Assembly: GCF_031127815.1 (NCBI RefSeq) | Contig: NZ_JARXHY010000013.1 | Coordinates: forward strand, 114,816-178,815 | Direction of reading: 5' to 3' | From: Pelagicoccus sp. SDUM812003 | GTDB lineage: Bacteria > Verrucomicrobiota > Verrucomicrobiia > Opitutales > Opitutaceae | Length of the DNA: 64,000 nucleotides | Position numbers and translations under genes: made by a program | Notes under the pieces: generated by a model | Told to the model about the DNA's origin: nothing | Databases searched by the model: none | The model's input: only the letters and a program-made list of their open reading frames with translations | Part shown: positions 55,416 to 64,000 of the stretch, piece by piece | How the letters are laid out: each line of letters starts with the position of its first letter | Numbering within the stretch: the first letter of the stretch is position 1

Positions 55416-57884
55416 ATGAAACACCATCCTGGAAGCCGCTCTCATCCAAAGGCGGATTCGAATCACCACCATTGCCATCATGATCACGAACCTGTGTCCG
55501 AAAAGCAGCAACACCAAGAAACTGGTAGTCATGGACACGAGCAGGGCGCGAGCTCGCAAGACAGCAAGGCGGTAGGAAGCTCGTCGGAGAATCACAGTTG
55601 CTGCCACCACCATGAGCACACACATGGCGAAGACGTGAAGCCATCGGCGAGCGCCAAGTACTATTGCCCCATGTGTTCGGGCGTCGAATCCGACAAGCCA
55701 GGCGACTGCCCGAAATGCGGCATGAGCTTGGAGCGGAATCCGTCGTATAAGGCTCGGAAAAAAACGATCTGGACATGTCCGATGCACCCGGAAGTACAGC
55801 AGGATCATCCGGGCGAATGCCCGAAGTGCGGCATGGATTTGGAGCCGATGGGCATCCCGGGCGACGATGAGGAGGAAGACGACAGCGAGATTCGCGATCT
55901 GAAGCGCAAGACGGTATGGGCTGCGATTCTGACGCTTCCAGTTCTCTTGCTTGCTTTCGACAGCATGATTCCGGGGTTCTCCTTTGAGAGTGTCCTGTCT
56001 CCGCGGATACAGGGGTGGCTAGAACTCGCTTTCGCCTCTCCAGTCATTCTGTGGGCAGGTGGCATGTTTTTCGCTCGTGGATGGCGTTCGCTGGTCAATC
56101 GCAGCCTCAATATGTTCACCTTGATCATGCTGGGCGTTGGCGCGGCCTATCTTTACAGTGTGACCGCGGTCTTGGCTCCGCAACTTTTCCCCGACTCTTT
56201 CCGCATGCATGGTGAGGTCGCTCTCTACTTCGAGGCTGGAGCGGTGATCACGGTTTTGATCCTTTTCGGTCAATGGCTGGAGGCGCGAGCGCGTCGCCAG
56301 ACGGGGAAAGCGATCCAGAGTCTGCTCGATCTCGCAGCGAAGACCGCCCACCGTCTGAAGGAAGACGGCGACGAAGAGGAAGTGGAAATCGACCGTATCC
56401 AAAAAGGGGATCATCTTCGAGTGCGACCTGGAGAGAAGATCCCGTTGGACGGTTCGATCTTGGAGGGGAAAAGCTCTATCGACGAGTCGATGATCACGGG
56501 CGAGCCGGTTCCGGTAGAAAAGACTGTAGGTGACAAAGTGATCGGCGCGACGGTCAACCAGACTGGCAGTTTTGTGATGGAGGCCGAAGCGGTGGGCGAA
56601 GAGACGATGCTTTCACGCATCGTCGGTATGGTCGCGGATGCTCAGCGTAGCCGGGCACCGATCCAAAAGCTGGCGGATTTGGTAGCTGGATATTTCGTTC
56701 CGGCGGTTGTTCTAGTGGCCCTTGTCGCGTTCGGCATTTGGGCGCTGTTCGGCCCATCTCCCGCAATGGCCTACGCCATTGTAGTGGCGGTTTCAGTACT
56801 GATCATCGCTTGCCCGTGCGCTCTTGGTCTAGCGACGCCTATGTCCATAATGGTCGGGGTTGGGAAAGGTGCCCAAAACGGCATCCTCGTCAAGAATGCG
56901 GAAGCGATCGAACGGGCTGAGAAGGTCACACACCTGATTACCGACAAAACTGGAACGCTCACGGAAGGAAAGCCCACTGTAGTTGAACTGTTGGCGCATG
57001 GTGACGTTTCAGGGAACGAGTTGTTGCGCTTGGCTGCTGCGGTTGAATCCCAATCGGAACACCCGCTAGCCCGCTCGGTCGTGGAAAAGGCCAAGTCGAA
57101 GAGCTTGGATATTTCGAAAGTCGACGACTTCGAAAGCACCACGGGCGGCGGTGTGCAGGCTCGGTTAGAAGGAGATCTGATTCGAGTTGGGAAGCGAGCG
57201 TTCATCGAAGCCGAAGGAATCGAGATTCCTCAATCTCTCGTGGAAAAAGCGGAGCAACTGCAGTCCAAAGCCAATACCATCATCTGGGCGGCAAAGGGCG
57301 GCAGCCTGCTTGGTTTGATCGCCATCGCGGATCCGATCAAGAAGTCCTCCAAAGAGGCAATCGAGTCGCTTCACAAGCTCGGCATCTCGGTCGTCATGTG
57401 CACCGGAGACAACCCACGAACGGCCAAGGCGGTCGCGTCCGAGCTTGGCATCGATACCGTCCATGCGGAAGTTTCCCCCGAAGACAAGCAGCGCATCGTA
57501 ACGGAACTGCAAGCCAAGGGGTATCGCGTAGCCATGGCGGGCGACGGCATCAACGACGCGCCCGCCCTCGCTGCCGCTGATGTGGGGATAGCGATGGGCA
57601 CGGGAACGGACGTGGCTATCGAGAGCGCTGGCTTGACGCTCGTTAAGGGCGATTTGCGAGGCATCGTGGGCGGATTGCGGCTGAGCCGGGCCGTTATGCG
57701 AAACATCCGCCAGAATCTGTTCTTCGCCTTTGTCTACAACGCGGTCGGTGTTCCCGTAGCGGCGGGAATACTGTATCCAATCTTTGGAGTGTTGCTCAGC
57801 CCGATGATCGCGGGCGCGGCTATGGCGCTGAGCTCGGTGTCGGTTGTTTCCAACGCCTTGCGGCTACGACGTGTATCGTTTTGA
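55416..57884 (+). CDS. copA: Copper-translocating P1B-type ATPase
   Basis: 822 residues. A His-rich N-terminus (about 1-70), then two heavy-metal-binding domains of the type [22 protein letters not shown] and [18 protein letters not shown] instead of classical MxCxxC domains. Eight membrane helices with CPC in [15 protein letters not shown] (about 470), TGE in [11 protein letters not shown], phospho-Asp in [11 protein letters not shown] (about 515), HP in [14 protein letters not shown] (about 710). CPC and the MSS-type last helices ([16 protein letters not shown]) indicate Cu(I) export. Confidence 0.95.
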   Translation: MKHHPGSRSHPKADSNHHHCHHDHEPVSEKQQHQETGSHGHEQGASSQDSKAVGSSSENHSCCHHHEHTHGEDVKPSASAKYYCPMCSGVESDKPGDCPKCGMSLERNPSYKARKKTIWTCPMHPEVQQDHPGECPKCGMDLEPMGIPGDDEEEDDSEIRDLKRKTVWAAILTLPVLLLAFDSMIPGFSFESVLSPRIQGWLELAFASPVILWAGGMFFARGWRSLVNRSLNMFTLIMLGVGAAYLYSVTAVLAPQLFPDSFRMHGEVALYFEAGAVITVLILFGQWLEARARRQTGKAIQSLLDLAAKTAHRLKEDGDEEEVEIDRIQKGDHLRVRPGEKIPLDGSILEGKSSIDESMITGEPVPVEKTVGDKVIGATVNQTGSFVMEAEAVGEETMLSRIVGMVADAQRSRAPIQKLADLVAGYFVPAVVLVALVAFGIWALFGPSPAMAYAIVVAVSVLIIACPCALGLATPMSIMVGVGKGAQNGILVKNAEAIERAEKVTHLITDKTGTLTEGKPTVVELLAHGDVSGNELLRLAAAVESQSEHPLARSVVEKAKSKSLDISKVDDFESTTGGGVQARLEGDLIRVGKRAFIEAEGIEIPQSLVEKAEQLQSKANTIIWAAKGGSLLGLIAIADPIKKSSKEAIESLHKLGISVVMCTGDNPRTAKAVASELGIDTVHAEVSPEDKQRIVTELQAKGYRVAMAGDGINDAPALAAADVGIAMGTGTDVAIESAGLTLVKGDLRGIVGGLRLSRAVMRNIRQNLFFAFVYNAVGVPVAAGILYPIFGVLLSPMIAGAAMALSSVSVVSNALRLRRVSF

Positions 57885-58147
57885 TCGAATCGTTGAATTG
57901 CTGGGTGCATTGGGACCGTTGCATATTGCGGTTTCGATGGGAATGGGATCAAAGAAGACTATCATCCAAGCGGACGCAGGGTTGGTTTGTCTCAAGACTT
58001 CACGAGTCCGGGAACGAGCTGCAGTGCCCTTTAACTTCAGTCATGGGGTTCGGACTAGGACCTTCTCTGCGCGGATACATAGAATTGTGGCGCAGCCCAT
58101 GCGACAACGCTTTGTTGAATCAAAACCGAATAGAGAAAGGGGCGCGT

Positions 58148-58729
58148 ATGAACTTGATCAACTGGAAGCTGATTTCTTTGTCTGCTTTAGCCGCAACGAC
58201 GTCGCTGCTGATTGCTGGTTGCAACGGCCACGATTCGGAAAGCGCTCACGAGCATGGCGTGCAACATTCGAACGGACACATGCGCGAAGGCGGTCACATG
58301 GATGGTGCCGACCCCATGCAGCGTGACAGCGAAACGGACAGTGGAGAGCATGCGCATCAGAGTGAAATGGCGTATCAGAATAGTGGGCACAGGGACCAGG
58401 AGATGGTCCCGCACGGAACCTCCGAAGCTCAAGGCCCTGACGGTGCTCGCCGCATCGAGATCACGGCAACGGACTATGCGTTCGCCCCGGCAGATGTAAA
58501 AGCGGAACCGGGAGAGAGGTTGTATATCGCAGTCGAAAACGCTGGAAAGACGGTGCACATGTGGCAACTGCGAAACCACCCGGAAACGCATGTCCATGTC
58601 GAGCCAGGCGAGAGGTCGGGAAGGGTGATCGTGGCTCCGCAATCTCCTGGAGAGTACGAAATCTTTTGCGGCACGCCGGAGCATGCTGATCGCGGCATGG
58701 TCGGGACTTTGATCGTCGAGAACGGTTGA
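58148..58729 (+). CDS. Cupredoxin-domain lipoprotein
   Basis: 193 residues from ATG 58148. Lipobox SLLIAGC gives a lipidated Cys at 23. A His/Met/Asp-rich linker (about 28-95) could store copper. The cupredoxin domain (about 100-190) has ligands His in KTVHMWQL, Cys in EIFCGTPEHADRGM plus His and Met in the same loop, i.e. a complete type-1 copper site. It is exported and membrane anchored, working with CopA in periplasmic copper handling. Confidence 0.85.
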   Translation: MNLINWKLISLSALAATTSLLIAGCNGHDSESAHEHGVQHSNGHMREGGHMDGADPMQRDSETDSGEHAHQSEMAYQNSGHRDQEMVPHGTSEAQGPDGARRIEITATDYAFAPADVKAEPGERLYIAVENAGKTVHMWQLRNHPETHVHVEPGERSGRVIVAPQSPGEYEIFCGTPEHADRGMVGTLIVENG

Positions 58730-58858
58730 TGGCTATTGTGGCTAAAGTTGAGCGTTTGTCGGCGCTGAGTCGGTGTCTGAGTGCTTTGAGGAAGACGGAA
58801 GAGCTCTGCGGATGAACTTTGCGGATTCATCGGGGGGTCTTGAGCGGATAGCGTACTT

Positions 58859-60211
58859 ATGGACGATGGAAACAAGGATTCGGGGGAGCGGAAAAGCTCT
58901 CTAAGCCTTTTGGGCGCGGTCTCCATGGGGACAGGCGTGATGATTGGCGCGGGGATCTTCGCGCTGACCGGTCAGATCGCCGAGTTGGCGGGGAGCTGGT
59001 TCCCCTTGGCCTTCTTGGTCGCAGCGGTCATCGCGGGCTTCAGCGCCTACAGCTACGCGAAAATGGCTCAGAAGTACCCGTCGGCGGGCGGGATCGCGAT
59101 GTTTCTGAAGAAGGCGTACGGACGAGGCCTAATGACGGGCGCCTGCGCTTTGCTAATGTACTTCTCTATGGTCATCAACGAGAGCCTTGTCGCTCGTACC
59201 TTCGGAACTTACGTGTTGCGAGCCTTCGACGCGTCCGGGATGGAGTGGCTGATTCCCGCGCTCGGGGTCGGACTGCTCTTGTTCGCGTTTCTTGTTAACA
59301 TCCTGAGTAACCGGTTCATTGAGACGGTTTCTTTCGCCGCAGCGTTTGTCAAAATCGCGGGCCTAGCGATTTTGGCAATCGGCGGACTTTGGGCCACGGG
59401 CTGGTCGTTTGAAAGCTTGGCTGGCGATTCGCAAGGCAGCTCGGGAATCGCTGGCTTTCTTGGAGCCGTGGCGCTCGGAATCCTCGGCTATAAGGGGTTC
59501 ACGACCATTACGAATAGCGGTGGCGAGCTAAAGGACGCCGAAAGGAACGTGGGCCGGGCGATCGCTATTTCGATTTCCCTCTGCGCCGTTCTTTATCTGG
59601 TCGTCGCTCTGGCGGTTGGATCGAATCTCTCGGTGCAAGAAATCATCGCGGCGAAGGACTACTCGCTCGCGGAAGCGGCCCGTCCCGCGTTTGGCGACGT
59701 TGGGGTCTGGTCCACCGTGGGCTTTGCCATTGTCGCTACGGTATCTGGCGTAATCGCGAGCGTATTCGCGGTGTCGCGCATGCTGGCCATGCTAACCTCG
59801 ATGCAGCTCGTTCCGCACCGGCATTTCAACCTGCCTGGAAATCTGCAACGTCATACTCTGATCTACACGGTAGCGATGGCGATGCTGCTTACCGTCTTCT
59901 TCGACCTCAGTCGCATCGCGTCACTGGGTGCTGTTTTTTACATCGTAATGGATATTTGCATACATTGGGGAGTTTTCAGGCATTTGCGGGACGAGGTCGA
60001 CGCGAAGAGCTGGATTCTGATTTCGGCGATCATTCTCGATCTTGTTGTTTTGGGAGCTTTCCTCTGGGTAAAAGCCCAATCGGACATTTTGGTCGTTTGG
60101 GTATCGCTGATCGGCTTAGCGATGGTGTTCGCCGCAGAGAAATGGTTTCTCAAGCTGCACGAGTACGACGAAGACGATCCACGCTACTCGACTAGCCATG
60201 GCGACGGATGA
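58859..60211 (+). CDS. APC-superfamily amino acid permease
   Basis: 450 residues, about 12 hydrophobic helices. The first helix contains the APC substrate motif GTGVMIGAGIFALTGQIAEL (about 24), followed by YAKMAQKYPSAGGIAMFLKK (about 66), GYKGFTTITNSGGELKDAER (about 205). It imports or exchanges amino acids or amines using the ion gradient; the substrate cannot be told. It sits 130 bp after the cupredoxin gene within the copper island, with its own probable promoter. Confidence 0.9.
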   Translation: MDDGNKDSGERKSSLSLLGAVSMGTGVMIGAGIFALTGQIAELAGSWFPLAFLVAAVIAGFSAYSYAKMAQKYPSAGGIAMFLKKAYGRGLMTGACALLMYFSMVINESLVARTFGTYVLRAFDASGMEWLIPALGVGLLLFAFLVNILSNRFIETVSFAAAFVKIAGLAILAIGGLWATGWSFESLAGDSQGSSGIAGFLGAVALGILGYKGFTTITNSGGELKDAERNVGRAIAISISLCAVLYLVVALAVGSNLSVQEIIAAKDYSLAEAARPAFGDVGVWSTVGFAIVATVSGVIASVFAVSRMLAMLTSMQLVPHRHFNLPGNLQRHTLIYTVAMAMLLTVFFDLSRIASLGAVFYIVMDICIHWGVFRHLRDEVDAKSWILISAIILDLVVLGAFLWVKAQSDILVVWVSLIGLAMVFAAEKWFLKLHEYDEDDPRYSTSHGDG

Positions 60212-60933
60212 CTGTGCCTGAGGCGCCGTGAACGCCGTGTGACTCAGAGTCAGACAAAAGATTCCTTCATCTTTGGCTGAGGGGTTCGGCGGTGGCTTGC
60301 GTTGAAGCGAGTACCGATGGCTTTTCGACCTCGCACCCCTTCACCAAGCTGCGTTCGACCGCTCTCGCTATTGGCGGGATTTGCGGTGCCGATAATACGA
60401 TCTCGTGGCTTCGCGGACCAGTTGTCCTCTATCGAGGGATTGCTTAAATCAGTGTCTAGGCCGCCGATCTACATCAGCTCGACGCGTTCAAATAGCTTTG
60501 CGAGGCCGGAACCAAGCGAATTGAACGGGCCCTCAAAGAGCTGCATGATTATTTCGAATGTCCTTTAAGATTGGGAAATGAGGATTATGGGCGAGTTCAC
60601 GAAATCGACGGGAGGGCGCGAGCCGTTTCCCAAGCACACTTTAAACTTTGATCACATCATGGGAACGAGAACAATATCCAGTCTGCCGATCCTCGTCGCC
60701 CAGCATCGTCCTTCCCGCGCTGAAGCGCGAGCAGCAGGATGAGCAAGACTGTGAGGACTGGAAAGTTCACGACAAAAAAAGCATCTAGATCGAGCTTTCA
60801 GGGCGTAAGTAGTGTCTGTCTCGTTGCAGGGGTCAGTTTAAGTTTCACGACTCTTCGGGTGAGGCTGGGAGGTCTACGTTTGCCAAAAAAAATGCCCAGA
60901 CTCCAATTTCCTTGGGGAGACATGGGTATGGGG
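60212..60933. other. No gene seen at right end of island B
   Basis: 722 bp. Several short frames on both strands have basic composition and interrupting stops; nothing matches a family I know. Confidence 0.4.
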
Positions 60934-61040
60934 AATTTCGCTAGAAGAATTCTCAACTTGCACGTAAACAAAGAGATAAAGAGAAATTAGAAATGAAATA
61001 CAGCGGAAAATTAGGGCTTCGAATCCCTCCTCCTTTCTTA
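60934..61040 (+). repeat. Attachment-site-like repeat 3 with conserved right-end block
   Basis: 60934-61017 resembles 53719-53806 (CACGTAAACAA, then ACAGCGGAAAATTAG), followed by TTCGAATCCCTCC as in tRNA-Ser before the match ends. It looks like the outermost att copy of the tandem array. Confidence 0.55.
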
Positions 61041-61378
61041 TTCATGAGTGAAGACGTCGCCGTGGTAGTGGCGTTTTTTGTGTTTACGTGGAGGCGGGGA
61101 TGAGGGCACCCGGAGGGGAGTTCGACGCAAGGAGCGAAGCGACTGGAGATGGGCAACACTTAAGCGTTGGGGCGAAGCACTGAGCTCAGCGTATCAATCC
61201 CTTTCCTCTCCGCTTTGCATGAGTGTCGCCTTTTGCGGCTCGGTACTCCGCCATTTGGGAATGGTGGATTCTGAGTGGTGAAGGGTGAATTCGCGAAGTG
61301 GCTTTTCTTGGGATGGGAAGTTCGCAAGGGGGCTAAGGTGGGCTCTTGTTCGGCTCACAGGGAATCTAGAAAGGGGCC
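61041..61378. other. No gene seen
   Basis: 338 bp between the last attachment repeat and the end of the FG-GAP gene. Only short frames. Confidence 0.4.
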
Positions 61379-63649
61379 TTAGTGGTGATGGTGGTGGCTT
61401 TGGTGAGCTGCGGGAGAGGGCCAGGAGAAGCTTTTTTGCGGAAGCACTTGGGGCGTGGGCGAGTCCTCTCTGATATGATAGGCTCGGTCTAGCTGGAGTG
61501 AATTGACGACTTGGGTCTTTCCGCTGGCGGGCCAGTCGATTTCTATTCGAAGCAGCGAGGCAGCATCGCCGAGGCCGATATCTAGCAGGAACGGGGAGGC
61601 CCCGAAACTGCCTCCGCTACTGACGACGCGATGGATTTCGCGAGGACCGTCCTGGGTGTCCACCACCGCTTTCACGCGGGCTCCGAGGGCTATGCGGTTG
61701 GAGGTGACGCCTTCCAGTCTCAGTTTCAGCCAATGGTTCTGGTGCCCGGGATTGGCGAAGAGCTGGTTGTGGTAGTTGTCGCCCGAGAAGGCGCCTCCTA
61801 CGACGGAGTAGATGTCTTGAGCTCCGTCTTGGTTGAGATCTCCGAAGGCGATGCCGTGCCCTTTTTGCAGCTGCCCGAAGCCGCCGGAAGTCGTGACCTC
61901 CAGGAAGGAGCGGGCGGCGTCGTTGCGGAACATGCGATTTGGGATGATGGTGCCGAGATGCGGATCGCCGGTTCCTACATAGAAATCGAGCCAGCCGTCG
62001 CTGTCGATGTCGCCAAAGTTGCAGCCCATAGCGTGGAGAACCTTGTAGAGACCTTTTGCTCGAGTGACGTCGCTGAAGGTACCGTCTCCATTGTTCTGAT
62101 ACAAGCGAGCGCGTTCGCCGGCGTGCGGGGTTCCCAGGTAGTCCGCTAGCACGTCGCCGGCGTCCGTGATGGAGTAGCCGGTGACGAAGATGTCGAGCCA
62201 TCCATCGTTGTTGTAGTCGAAGAACCAGCAAGGAAAGCTGCTGTTCGGCTCGGTGACGCCGGCTTGTTCGGCCACGTCGGCGAAGGTGTACGGGGCGAGA
62301 GGATCGGCGGAGCCGTCGGCAGGTCCATCGTTGCGCAGGAGGCGGTTTGGGCCGACGAGAGAGGATAGGTAGAGATCGGGGCGTCCGTCGTTATTGAAGT
62401 CTCCGCTGACCACGCCTTTTATCCAGTCCTTGATGTCCAGGCCGTGTTCGGCGGCGCATTCCGTGAAGGTGCCGTCGCCGTTGTTGCGATAGAGTTCGCA
62501 TGGATCGGCCGCTCCTGATTCGGGCACGGTTTCGTTTCCAATGAAGATATCGAGCCATCCGTCGTTGTTGAAATCAAACCAGGTGGCGGTTTGGGTGGGG
62601 TGGAAGCTGAGCAAGCCGGATTGCTCGGTGACGTCGGTGAAGGTATTGTCGCCGTTGTTGCGCAAGAGGGAGTTGGGGAATCGCCCGTCTTTTCCCAGCC
62701 AGCCTTCGCGCAAGACGAGCACGTCTACTAGGCCGTCGTTGTCGTAGTCGCCCGGCGTCATGTTGAGACCTCCTGTGAGGCCGGAGAGCCATGCTTGATC
62801 GGTCAGTTCCGAGAAGGAGCCGTCGCCGTTGTTGCGGAAGTAGCGGAGTTGTCGGCCCTCGCCCCAGGAGGAGGCCAGCAGATCGAGGTAGCCGTCCTGG
62901 TCGAAATCCTCCATGACGACGCCGCCGGAAAGGTCGTCCACATCGAGCCCCAGTGGACCCGCCACGTCGGGAAAACGAGCGATCTGCTGTTCGGACTGAA
63001 TCTTTTCGGGAGGCAAACGCCAGGATGCGGGCACTTGGTCGGGGTACTCTCCGAGCGTCATGTAGGCGATATTGAGTAGCCAGATGGCGTAGGGAGTGGG
63101 CTCTATTTCGAGCAGCTGCTCGAGTTTTTCGATCGCTTTGCGCGAGCCAAACTCGCGACTGTGCACGCCCCCGTCTTTGATGGGAAAGAGGCATGAGTCG
63201 GCGTTGTGGTTGTGCAGGCAGTTCTCCTGTTCCCCCAGCCGCAGGTAGCAGAGGGCCTCAATCTTCAGGATTTCCGCGACCATTTGGGGATTCGGCCTCA
63301 TGCCCATCGCGGAAACGGCTTCGCGGAAGGCCTGAAACTCTGCGATAGCTCCTTGGGAGTCGCCGCTATTGAGCAGCGCCATGGCGTACGGGGGCCTGAG
63401 GCTCAGGGCGACTCTCTGGTTGGGCGCTTGCTCGATCCTCTCGCGAAAGAACGATATGGCCTGGTCTGGGACGAACATGATGACCGAGGGATCGACTTCG
63501 CGATCGAGCGAGGCAAGTCGCTCCACCATGCGGAGAGTGCTCTCCGGTTGCGTATTTGCGTAACCGGGAATGAGAGTCGCTATGGCTAGGGACGCGGCGA
63601 AAAGCAGCCGTGCCGCCATAGTGGGCAGGGAAAGGGCGAAGGCGTTCAT
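61379..63649 (-). CDS. Secreted FG-GAP/ASPIC-UnbV protein (CRTAC1 type) with TPR-like N-terminus
   Basis: 756 residues, signal peptide MAARLLFAASLAIATLIPGYA. Residues about 35-215 form a helical, TPR-like region (PPYAMALLNSGDSQGAIAEF). Then FG-GAP blades with calcium loops DFDQDGYLDLLA, DYDNDGLVDVLV, DFNNDGWLDIFI, DIDSDGWLDFYV, and an ASPIC/UnbV domain about 640-725 (SNRIALGARVKAV, RVVSSGGSFGAS, IEIDWPASGKTQ). It ends in a natural HQSHHHHH. Probably extracellular and calcium dependent; function unknown. It is a distant relative of the protein encoded at 18.2 kb. Confidence 0.92.
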   Translation of the reverse strand: MNAFALSLPTMAARLLFAASLAIATLIPGYANTQPESTLRMVERLASLDREVDPSVIMFVPDQAISFFRERIEQAPNQRVALSLRPPYAMALLNSGDSQGAIAEFQAFREAVSAMGMRPNPQMVAEILKIEALCYLRLGEQENCLHNHNADSCLFPIKDGGVHSREFGSRKAIEKLEQLLEIEPTPYAIWLLNIAYMTLGEYPDQVPASWRLPPEKIQSEQQIARFPDVAGPLGLDVDDLSGGVVMEDFDQDGYLDLLASSWGEGRQLRYFRNNGDGSFSELTDQAWLSGLTGGLNMTPGDYDNDGLVDVLVLREGWLGKDGRFPNSLLRNNGDNTFTDVTEQSGLLSFHPTQTATWFDFNNDGWLDIFIGNETVPESGAADPCELYRNNGDGTFTECAAEHGLDIKDWIKGVVSGDFNNDGRPDLYLSSLVGPNRLLRNDGPADGSADPLAPYTFADVAEQAGVTEPNSSFPCWFFDYNNDGWLDIFVTGYSITDAGDVLADYLGTPHAGERARLYQNNGDGTFSDVTRAKGLYKVLHAMGCNFGDIDSDGWLDFYVGTGDPHLGTIIPNRMFRNDAARSFLEVTTSGGFGQLQKGHGIAFGDLNQDGAQDIYSVVGGAFSGDNYHNQLFANPGHQNHWLKLRLEGVTSNRIALGARVKAVVDTQDGPREIHRVVSSGGSFGASPFLLDIGLGDAASLLRIEIDWPASGKTQVVNSLQLDRAYHIREDSPTPQVLPQKSFSWPSPAAHQSHHHHH

Positions 63650-63860
63650 CTGTCGGAATTGGGGAGTGATTGGCGATCGCTACGGTTTGGCACCCGGAAA
63701 GGATGGGCTTTCTCGGAAGGGCCTTACAAGGAAATTTAGGAAATGGCGCATTGGGGGCGCCTGCGTATGGACCGAAGGCCGAGAATCTGGCGGTTGTTCT
63801 CACATAGGAGTCGCATGAGCGTTCGGGATCTGCAGATGAGTGCGGGCAATTCAGCCTAAA
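63650..63860. other. Intergenic, upstream of FG-GAP gene and transposase
   Basis: No gene seen. Probably contains the promoter of the minus-strand FG-GAP gene. Confidence 0.4.
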
Positions 63861-63902
63861 GGGTTAAAAAAGGAAGGGTTAAAAAAGGGGTTAAAAAAGG
63901 GG
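63861..63902 (+). repeat. 12-bp repeat array ahead of transposase
   Basis: GGGTTAAAAAAG occurs at 63861-63872, 63876-63887 and 63888-63899, followed by GGGTCAATCC. It starts 92 bp before the transposase ATG. Confidence 0.85.
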
Positions 63903-63952
63903 TCAATCCAATACTCTTGACGGATGGGCTGTTTGGGTGGACGCTTTTTTGC

Positions 63953-64000
63953 ATGGCTAGGAAAGTCAGGTTCGAGCGGGCTGGAGGCTTGTATCATGTG
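63953..64000 (+). CDS. REP-associated tyrosine (Y1/IS200-like) transposase, N-terminus only
   Basis: The last 48 bases encode MARKVRFERAGGLYHV, which is the start of the RAYT/Y1-transposase family (consensus close to MARKxRxxxxGxxYHVxxRG). The catalytic HUH His pair and Tyr would lie beyond the window edge. RAYTs are single-copy domesticated transposases associated with REP-like palindromes. Confidence 0.75.
   Translation, partial: MARKVRFERAGGLYHV

Larger units (their letters stand above)
53807..61040. mobile_element. Second integrated element, island B (copper cargo), in tandem with island A
   Basis: Bounded by attachment repeat 2 and a diverged repeat 3 (61018-61040, TTCGAATCCCTCC then divergence). 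Its right-end block (60934-61017) matches the right end of island A, and its first 150 bp resemble the first 150 bp of island A. Cargo: DUF2933, AraC-HMA, CopA, cupredoxin and an APC permease. No integrase recognised. Confidence 0.6.

Noticed and set aside
61018..61040. A second tRNA-Ser at repeat 3
   Set aside because: Only a T-arm-like TTCGAATCCCTCC matches; no acceptor, anticodon or variable arm can be built around it.
63861..63902. Short repeats as a CRISPR array
   Set aside because: Units are 12 bp and nearly adjacent, with no spacers of constant length and no cas genes.

Overview
The window looks like a chromosomal segment of a marine-type Verrucomicrobiota, most likely class Opitutae (Puniceicoccales/Pelagicoccus-like). 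This is an inference from style: moderately high GC, very large secreted FG-GAP/ASPIC-UnbV (CRTAC1-type) proteins, an rpsB-tsf pair with a short EF-Ts, and many small stress proteins. No rRNA is present to settle it.

Left part, 1-21.9 kb (core-like, every gene intact). It opens with an edge-truncated secreted protein and a translationally coupled pair of exported peptidyl-arginine/agmatine-deiminase-fold proteins, the first of which appears to have lost its catalytic Cys and His. Then come an initiator tRNA, rpsB and tsf. A compact minus-strand chemosensory operon follows: soluble MCP with two signalling tips, triple-CheW protein, CheB, HEAT-repeat protein, CheR, CheY, STAS protein, CheY, CheA. 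No flagellar gene is nearby. A 1194-residue FG-GAP/ASPIC protein and tRNA-Ser(CGA) close this part.

Middle, 21.96-53.83 kb (island A). The 3' end of tRNA-Ser is repeated exactly 31.8 kb downstream, so this block looks like an integrated element. Its cargo is a general-stress collection: fatty-acid desaturase, DUF2959, PRC-barrel and BON proteins, DUF3185, DUF883-YqjE-YqjK-like trio, PAS histidine kinase, CheB-CheR-PAS fusion, stand-alone CheB, YihY, aldehyde dehydrogenase, YflT/17M-like protein, DUF892 ferritin-like protein, endonuclease/exonuclease/phosphatase, FAD oxidoreductase, peroxiredoxin, DJ-1/PfpI, CurA-type reductase, DUF2934, GAF histidine kinase, HlyIII, GH130, GT4 and a ribosome hibernation factor. 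Many of these genes are broken by frameshifts or a nonsense codon, and IS3 and IS1595 remnants are present. A recurring element close to GGGTWANNCCCCAT lies 25-155 bp ahead of several stress genes and may be their shared control site.

Right-middle, 53.83-61.04 kb (island B). A second, smaller element with related left and right ends carries copper handling: DUF2933 membrane peptide, AraC regulator with an HMA-like N-terminus, CopA ATPase and cupredoxin lipoprotein, plus an APC permease. Neither island shows a recognisable integrase.

Right end, 61.04-64 kb. A second FG-GAP/ASPIC protein ends in five natural histidines, and the start of a REP-associated (Y1/IS200-like) transposase runs off the edge behind a short 12-bp repeat array. 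Across the whole window the octamer TTGGATAC is strongly over-represented (19 copies counted by eye, about 2 expected).
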